19,022 bases of DNA from assembly GCA_017397695.1 (NCBI GenBank), contig JAFQIF010000089.1, forward strand, positions 1 to 19,022, given 5' to 3'. The notes beneath the pieces are model-generated. The model made no database searches. It saw only the letters and a program-made list of their open reading frames with translations, and was not told the origin of the DNA. The stretch is from Clostridia bacterium (GTDB lineage: Bacteria; Bacillota_A; Clostridia; Christensenellales; Aristaeellaceae). The translations under genes were made by a program, and so were the position numbers. This document shows, piece after piece, positions 15,298-19,022 of the stretch. Numbering within the stretch: the first letter of the stretch is position 1; each line of letters begins with the position of its first letter.

Positions 15298-17130
15298 TCA
15301 TTCAGCCAGGTATTCCCGGATCACCCGCAGGAACATATCACCATAGCGATCCATCTTGCCCACGCCAACACCGTCCACGCGCATCATCTCGCTGCGCGTA
15401 CGCGGACGCTTGACCGCCATATCCCGCAGCGTCGCATTGGTAAAGATGATAAACGGCGGCACATGCTGTTCCTCGGCGATGCTTCTGCGCAGTCTGTTGA
15501 GCCTGGACAACAGCGTCTTATCCACATGCGACTTCATGCTCACGCGGCGGCGCTGTGCCGGCTCCTGCGCTCGGCTGCCGATCGTCATGCGAATCGGCTC
15601 ATCGCCCAGCAGTGCTTCGCGTGCCCGCGGGCCCGCCTTGAGCAGCGGATATTGCCCGTCAGTCACCTCAAGCACCTCATCCATGATCAGCTCATCAATC
15701 ATCGCGCGGATGTTGTCCTCGCCCTCCGCTTTCAGGCTGCCGAAGACGGTCAGCTTATCGAGCTGCTTTTCCGCGATGCGCGCATCCCGGCATCCGGCGA
15801 GCACCTTGGCCGTCAGTGCCTTGCCGTATTTGCCGCCCAGCGCCAGTACGCAGGCCACGATTCGGCCCGCCTCGCGGGTCACATCGCGCTCCTGCTGCGA
15901 TGCCATGCAGCCAGAGCAGTTGCCGCAGCGCGGGTTCTCCGGCGTCTCGCCAAAGTACGAGAGGATTCTCGTGCGCAGGCAGCCGCTGGTCGTCGCGTAG
16001 TATGTCATCTGCTTGAGGCGTTCCTTCGCGCGATCGGTGACGATCTTCTGTGTTTCGCTGTCCAGCTGGCTATTCTCCTGTGCATGATCGATCAGAAACA
16101 TATTCAGATGCACGTCGGACGGCTGATAGAGCAGGCAGCACACGGCGTCCTCGCCGTCACGGCCGGCGCGCCCAGCCTCCTGATAGTAGCTCTCCAGATC
16201 CTTGGGCATGTTATAGTGCACGACGAAGGATACGTTTGACTTATCGATACCCATACCGAAAGCATTGGTCGCTACGATCACCGGCGCGCGGTCTGAAACG
16301 AAATCCTCCTGTGCCGTTTGCCTTTCCTCATCGCCCATGCCCGCGTGATAGCCCACGGCGTCCACACCGTTTTCACAGAGCATGCGCGTCACTTCTTCTA
16401 CGCCCTTGCGCGTGCCGCAATAGACGATGCCGCTCTTGCCGCGATGCTCGCCCAGAAACCGCAGCAAAGAAAGATCTCTGTTACCCTCACGGCGCACCTC
16501 AAAGAACAGATTGGGCCTGTCAAAGCCAGTGGTCACGGCATAGGGCTTCTCAAGCTTAAGCAGACGTATGATGTCCTTTTTCACCGATTCTGTCGCCGTC
16601 GCGGTAAATGCGCTCACGCGCGGCCGCTTGGGCAAGCGCTCAATAAATGGCGCAATATCCAGATAGCCGGGCCGAAAATCCTGTCCCCACTGGCTGACGC
16701 AGTGCGCCTCGTCGACAACAACCTGGGCAATCTGTGCCTGCAATGCAAAATCCAGAAAATGCTCGGTGAGCAGGCGCTCCGGCGCGACATAGATAATCTT
16801 ATACACGCCGCGCCTGGCATGGTCCAGGGCAAGCATATACTGTCTTTGCGTAAGCGAGGAATTGAGATACGCAGCGCGCACGCCATTCTGCAGAAGGCTG
16901 CTCACCTGATCGCGCATCAGCGAAATAAGCGGCGAAACGACCAGCGTGATGCCGGGAAGCACCAGCGCAGGAATCTGATAGCACAGCGACTTGCCCGCGC
17001 CCGTAGGCATTACGGCCATCACATCGCGTCCCTGCAGGATCGCCGAAACGACGCTCTCCTGGCCCGGACGAAAGCTGCCGTAGCCGAATACATCTGAGAG
17101 CGTCTTCCTCGCCGCCTGCATCACCGTCAT
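15298..17130 (-). CDS. recQ: ATP-dependent DNA helicase RecQ
   Basis: This is a full-length 610-aa RecQ, a 3'-5' helicase for recombination and fork repair. Visible motifs are FRPGQ (20-24, motif 0), MPTGAGKS (41-48, Walker A), VVDEAHCVSQWGQDFRPGY (Walker B and the aromatic-rich loop), SAFTATAT (173-180), ATNAFGMGIDK (about 287-297) and QEAGRAGRDG (317-326, motif VI). The RecQ-C-terminal zinc site has C384, C402, C405 and C408. A winged-helix segment follows, and a C-terminal HRDC domain covers about 533-610. The ATG has AAAGGATG upstream; a second ATG lies three codons in. It leads a four-gene minus-strand operon with GT39-like, Ldh2 and MATE genes, an unusual company for a repair helicase. 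Confidence 0.97.
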   Translation of the reverse strand: MTVMQAARKTLSDVFGYGSFRPGQESVVSAILQGRDVMAVMPTGAGKSLCYQIPALVLPGITLVVSPLISLMRDQVSSLLQNGVRAAYLNSSLTQRQYMLALDHARRGVYKIIYVAPERLLTEHFLDFALQAQIAQVVVDEAHCVSQWGQDFRPGYLDIAPFIERLPKRPRVSAFTATATESVKKDIIRLLKLEKPYAVTTGFDRPNLFFEVRREGNRDLSLLRFLGEHRGKSGIVYCGTRKGVEEVTRMLCENGVDAVGYHAGMGDEERQTAQEDFVSDRAPVIVATNAFGMGIDKSNVSFVVHYNMPKDLESYYQEAGRAGRDGEDAVCCLLYQPSDVHLNMFLIDHAQENSQLDSETQKIVTDRAKERLKQMTYYATTSGCLRTRILSYFGETPENPRCGNCSGCMASQQERDVTREAGRIVACVLALGGKYGKALTAKVLAGCRDARIAEKQLDKLTVFGSLKAEGEDNIRAMIDELIMDEVLEVTDGQYPLLKAGPRAREALLGDEPIRMTIGSRAQEPAQRRRVSMKSHVDKTLLSRLNRLRRSIAEEQHVPPFIIFTNATLRDMAVKRPRTRSEMMRVDGVGVGKMDRYGDMFLRVIREYLAE

Positions 17131-17149
17131 TGCCGCACATCCTTTGCAT

Positions 17150-17164
17150 ATAAACTCAGTTTAT
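17150..17164. promoter_or_regulatory. Perfect 7-bp dyad over the recQ start site
   Basis: ATAAACT-C-AGTTTAT is a 15-nt palindrome overlapping the -10 box edge and predicted start of the recQ operon, between recQ and the divergent 50-aa ORF. It could be a shared operator. The regulator is unknown. Confidence 0.45.
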
Positions 17165-17192
17165 TATAGCCCCGCGTGCAAAGCAGCGTCAA
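17163..17192 (-). promoter_or_regulatory. Promoter of the recQ operon
   Basis: On the minus strand TTGACG (17192-17187), an 18-nt spacer and a perfect TATAAT (17168-17163) are present. The leader to the recQ ATG is only about 26 nt. Confidence 0.75.
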
Positions 17193-17242
17193 GCATAAGC
17201 AGGCCTTTTCATGCGCAGGATACGTTTACAGGAGGTGCTTTT

Positions 17243-17395
17243 ATGATTCTCTATCCGAACCTGTTTGCGCTGCTGGAATCCAATTCCAACGCGCGCCGTC
17301 TCTTTTCCTCCGCATCGCCCCAGCTGCTCAGCCGTCAGGCCCAGATTCGCTCCGTCGCCGCGCTGGATGCGGCGATCTGCGCAATGCGGGGATAG
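17243..17395 (+). CDS. 50-aa small protein of unknown function
   Basis: The peptide begins MILYPNLFALLESNSNARRL and ends LDAAICAMRG. It has an excellent ribosome binding site (AGGAGGTGC, 8 nt spacing) and is divergent from recQ. The pattern of an N-x-N-A start, a middle FSSASPQLLSRQ and an end of alternating hydrophobic and charged residues recalls small uncharacterised clostridial proteins of about 50 aa. I cannot name a family with confidence. No clear separate promoter was found, although the dyad at 17150-17164 lies upstream. Repeat copy C starts within six bases of its stop codon, so repeat insertion may have altered its 3' end or transcript. Confidence 0.55.
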   Translation: MILYPNLFALLESNSNARRLFSSASPQLLSRQAQIRSVAALDAAICAMRG

Positions 17396-17400
17396 GGGAA

Positions 17401-17470
17401 ACGCTGGGCTGCTGCCCAGACCTGCCCGGGGACATCGTCCCCGGATCCCTTCTTCGCTTCGCAGCGGTTT
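17401..17470 (+). repeat. Interspersed hairpin repeat, copy C
   Basis: It has a first hairpin CTGGGC-TGCT-GCCCAG (17404-17419) and a central dyad CCGGGGAC-ATC-GTCCCCGG (17426-17444). CCCTTCTTCGCTTCGC (17448-17463) and AGCGGTTT follow. The order and sequence match copy A over the full length, and match the flanks of copy B on the opposite strand. It directly follows the 50-aa ORF. Confidence 0.75.
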
Positions 17471-17484
17471 AAGCCGCTTTGGGA

Positions 17485-17562
17485 CAGCAAACTTCGTTTG
17501 CTGAAGAATAAATGATCTTTCGTTATGAACTCTACAGCTCTTAAGAGCAGAATTAGACGAAA
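17485..17562. repeat. Hairpin and imperfect palindrome between copy C and the MBL terminator
   Basis: CAGCAAAC-TTC-GTTTGCTG (17485-17503) is an 8-bp hairpin. TTTCGT (17518-17523) pairs with ACGAAA (17557-17562), enclosing a perfect GCTCTTAAGAGC palindrome (17537-17548). No coding potential was seen in 17471-17631. These could be part of a longer form of the repeat or separate structured elements. Confidence 0.45.
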
Positions 17563-17600
17563 AACTGCCACGCAGCGTCAAAGGACGGACTGCGCGGCAG
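17560..17600 (-). terminator. Intrinsic terminator of the MBL-fold hydrolase gene
   Basis: On the minus strand CTGCCGCGCAG pairs with CTGCGTGGCAG (one wobble), with an inner CGTC/GACG helix around CTTT. A T run follows. It lies about 32 nt after the stop codon. Confidence 0.85.
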
Positions 17601-17631
17601 GATTTATTCATTTATGGCAAAGGGAAAGCGA

Positions 17632-18624
17632 TTACTTATCGCACTGGAACCAGAGCTCAGCGGTACGCAGGCGGGCCATGTCGCCGGCACGGATACCAAA
17701 TTCGAGGTTCTTATCGCCAGTGATGTAGCCTTCAAGCAGTCCCTGAGACAGATCGATATAGTCCTTGATGAGGCTCTTCTCCCACGCGAATCCGTCGTGG
17801 CCAACAGCGAGGTAGTCGAACTTGTCCGCCATTGCCCACAAGTTGCGACAGGTCTGATTGAACTCTTCGACGAGAGTCATCGCATTGTCAGGCTGACGAG
17901 CGAGGATAACGCTGTTGTTGAGCGTATCGCCGGAGACGAAGAAGCGCTGCGGCTCCACGAGGAACGCAACGGAACCCGGGGTATGGCCCGGAGTCTCGTA
18001 AACGGTAACGGTGCTGCCGCCAACATCAAACACGTCGCCTTCCTTGAGCGGCTTGGTGTTCGCCAGGTCGAAGGGTTCCGGCTCTTCGGTCGGAATGCGG
18101 GCAAGCATGCCGGCCAAGTTCGCCGGGCCCGGGAAGCGGATGGGCGCGCGGCTGGTGGCGTACATTTCGCGATACATGTTGTTGCCGACGGTCTGGTCCA
18201 GATCGGCCTGGTGCATATAGATGTCGCAATCCTTGAAGAGGTAGGTACCGCCGGAATGATCGAAGTGACCATGGGTCAGCAGGACAGTGATGGGCTTGTC
18301 GGTGATGCGTTCGCAGATTTCGCGGATGTTGCCGATGCCGCAGCCGGTATCAAACAGAATCGCCTTCTCTTCACCAACCAGCAGGTAGGTGTTGACAAGG
18401 TAGAACTCGCTGATGCAGTAAAGGTTCGGCGCGATCTGCGTAACGGTCTGCTCGATATAGGGCACTTCGCCGGTATAGGGGGCCGGTGCGGCTTCAGCAG
18501 ATGCTTCGGCGGCATTCTCGCTCTCCGCGAAAGCAACACTGCCGATGCTCATCGTCGCAGCAAGGGTCAGCGCGCCAGCGGCGGCGCCCTTCAGGAACGT
18601 ACGGCGGGTGATGTCGTTGCTCAT
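17632..18624 (-). CDS. Tat-exported metallo-beta-lactamase-fold hydrolase
   Basis: The 330-aa protein starts with a twin-arginine signal, MSNDITRRTFLKG, a hydrophobic stretch and a likely cleavage after AFA (residue 33). An Ala/Glu-rich linker of about 15 residues follows. The catalytic domain has THGHFDH (117-123: H118, H120, D122, H123), H214 (TPGHTPGS), D233 (SGDT) and H276 (VGHDG), a full set of ligands for two metals. This fold covers lactonases, thioesterases, glyoxalase II-like enzymes and beta-lactamases; which one applies is not clear. Export through Tat suggests folding and metal loading in the cytoplasm and action outside the membrane. The ATG at 18624 has GGGAGGAATTTACC upstream; an earlier in-frame start would bury the signal. 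It is a single-gene unit with its own promoter and terminator. Confidence 0.9.
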   Translation of the reverse strand: MSNDITRRTFLKGAAAGALTLAATMSIGSVAFAESENAAEASAEAAPAPYTGEVPYIEQTVTQIAPNLYCISEFYLVNTYLLVGEEKAILFDTGCGIGNIREICERITDKPITVLLTHGHFDHSGGTYLFKDCDIYMHQADLDQTVGNNMYREMYATSRAPIRFPGPANLAGMLARIPTEEPEPFDLANTKPLKEGDVFDVGGSTVTVYETPGHTPGSVAFLVEPQRFFVSGDTLNNSVILARQPDNAMTLVEEFNQTCRNLWAMADKFDYLAVGHDGFAWEKSLIKDYIDLSQGLLEGYITGDKNLEFGIRAGDMARLRTAELWFQCDK

Positions 18625-18681
18625 GGTAAATTCCTCCCTATCTTTCTTATCAGCTCTCCTGACTGATATCTGATTATGTTT

Positions 18682-18710
18682 AGTATAAGTGCTATTTGAT
18701 AATCTGTCTA
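18682..18710 (-). promoter_or_regulatory. Promoter of the MBL-fold hydrolase gene
   Basis: On the minus strand TAGACA (18710-18705), a 17-nt spacer and TATACT (18687-18682) are present. It lies between the rny terminator and the gene, so this gene has its own transcript, with a leader of about 50 nt. Confidence 0.7.
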
Positions 18711-18751
18711 TATACATTTTGTGCGTTTTGACCATATTCTGATAGATTATG

Positions 18752-18779
18752 AAAAAAAGCACCGCCGAAGCGGTGCTTT
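18752..18779 (-). terminator. Intrinsic terminator of rny
   Basis: On the minus strand AAAGCACCGC pairs with GCGGTGCTTT around a TTCG loop closed by C-G, an especially stable tetraloop. A run of T residues follows. It is about 97 nt after the rny stop codon. Confidence 0.9.
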
Positions 18780-18876
18780 CATTCTGCAGTCCTGCAAAGA
18801 ACTTTTTAATGTGCTATTTCTGACGTATGAATCCAGGCAATGCGTCATAGACACTGATCCTGCCCATACGATCCGC

Positions 18877-19022
18877 TTACTTGGCAAACTCCGTGCAGCG
18901 GGTCTCGCGGATGACGTTGACCTTGATCTGGCCCGGATACTCCAGCTCATTCTCGATGCGCTTGGCGATCTCGCGGGCGAGCACGGTCGTACCCTCGTCG
19001 GAGATATCCTCCGGCTTGACCA
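18877..19022 (-). CDS. rny: Ribonuclease Y, C-terminal end (partial)
   Basis: Only the last 48 residues lie in the window; the 5' part is beyond the right edge. The reading frame (stop TAA at 18877-18879) gives [20 protein letters not shown], then [20 protein letters not shown], ending RCTEFAK. The (L/E)YPGQIKV-VIRETR ending with a final FAK or YAK is highly characteristic of RNase Y, the membrane-anchored endonuclease that starts mRNA decay in many Firmicutes. The HD catalytic and KH domains are not visible. A different ORF in another frame over the same bases is a shadow. Confidence 0.9.
   Translation of the reverse strand, partial: VKPEDISDEGTTVLAREIAKRIENELEYPGQIKVNVIRETRCTEFAK

Noticed and set aside
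13675..16239. 854-aa plus-strand ORF opposite GT39-like and recQ genes
   Set aside because: Composition rich in His, Arg, Gln and Ala is typical of an antisense shadow of G+C-rich coding DNA. The minus-strand frames encode clear families.
18747..18950. 67-aa minus-strand ORF near the right edge
   Set aside because: It overlaps the RNase Y end in another frame and crosses the rny terminator.
1..19022. CRISPR array, tRNA, rRNA or defence system
   Set aside because: I found no regular short direct repeats with spacers, no tRNA-like cloverleaf, no rRNA signature and no recognisable nuclease-helicase or toxin-antitoxin defence pair. RecQ looks like an ordinary full-length housekeeping helicase.

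Overview
The window looks like a chromosomal segment of a Gram-positive, Clostridia-type Firmicute of moderately high G+C (mid-50s % by eye, not computed). Supporting signs are the split two-subunit iron-sulfur L-serine dehydratase, RNase Y, strong AGGAGG-type ribosome binding sites, sigma-A-like promoters and many intrinsic terminators. No CRISPR array, tRNA, rRNA, transposase, phage or recognisable defence locus is visible. Most genes are housekeeping or common metabolic genes; the unusual material is in the intergenic DNA and in three very small genes. I cannot name the species.

Layout, left to right. 1-287 has no gene: a 107-nt imperfect hairpin that may continue beyond the left edge, copy A of an interspersed hairpin repeat, and a two-way terminator. 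288-2553 (minus) is an operon sdaAB-sdaAA-PHP phosphatase. 2704-3717 (plus) is a DEDDh exonuclease with a C-terminal zinc-finger-like motif, converging on a small XRE repressor (3790-4080, minus). An AT-rich stretch of about 340 bp with promoters and dyads separates the repressor from an acyltransferase-3 membrane protein (4421-5536, plus). This converges on a GntR/FadR regulator-trmO pair (minus, GTGA overlap).

7231-7345 carries a cluster of DnaA-box-like 9-mers upstream of dnaN (7406-8509, plus). dnaA and recF are not beside it; typA (TTG start) follows, and the gap between them is filled by repeat copy B. After the typA terminator comes a small transcription unit with its own promoter, a very stable 5' stem-loop, two tiny ORFs (41 and 35 aa) with consensus Shine-Dalgarno sites, and a terminator. 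17130-11403 (minus) is a compact operon recQ - GT39-like membrane protein - Ldh2-type dehydrogenase - MATE transporter. A 50-aa ORF is divergent from recQ and is followed directly by repeat copy C. A Tat-exported metallo-beta-lactamase-fold hydrolase (minus) and the 3' end of rny (minus, partial) close the window.

Best candidates for something undescribed: the two-peptide unit with the structured leader (10941-11400), the three-copy intergenic hairpin repeat with a variable centre, and dnaN separated from dnaA but preceded by a DnaA-box cluster. All promoter, operator and structure calls were made by eye. Family assignments come from motif recognition, not from searches.
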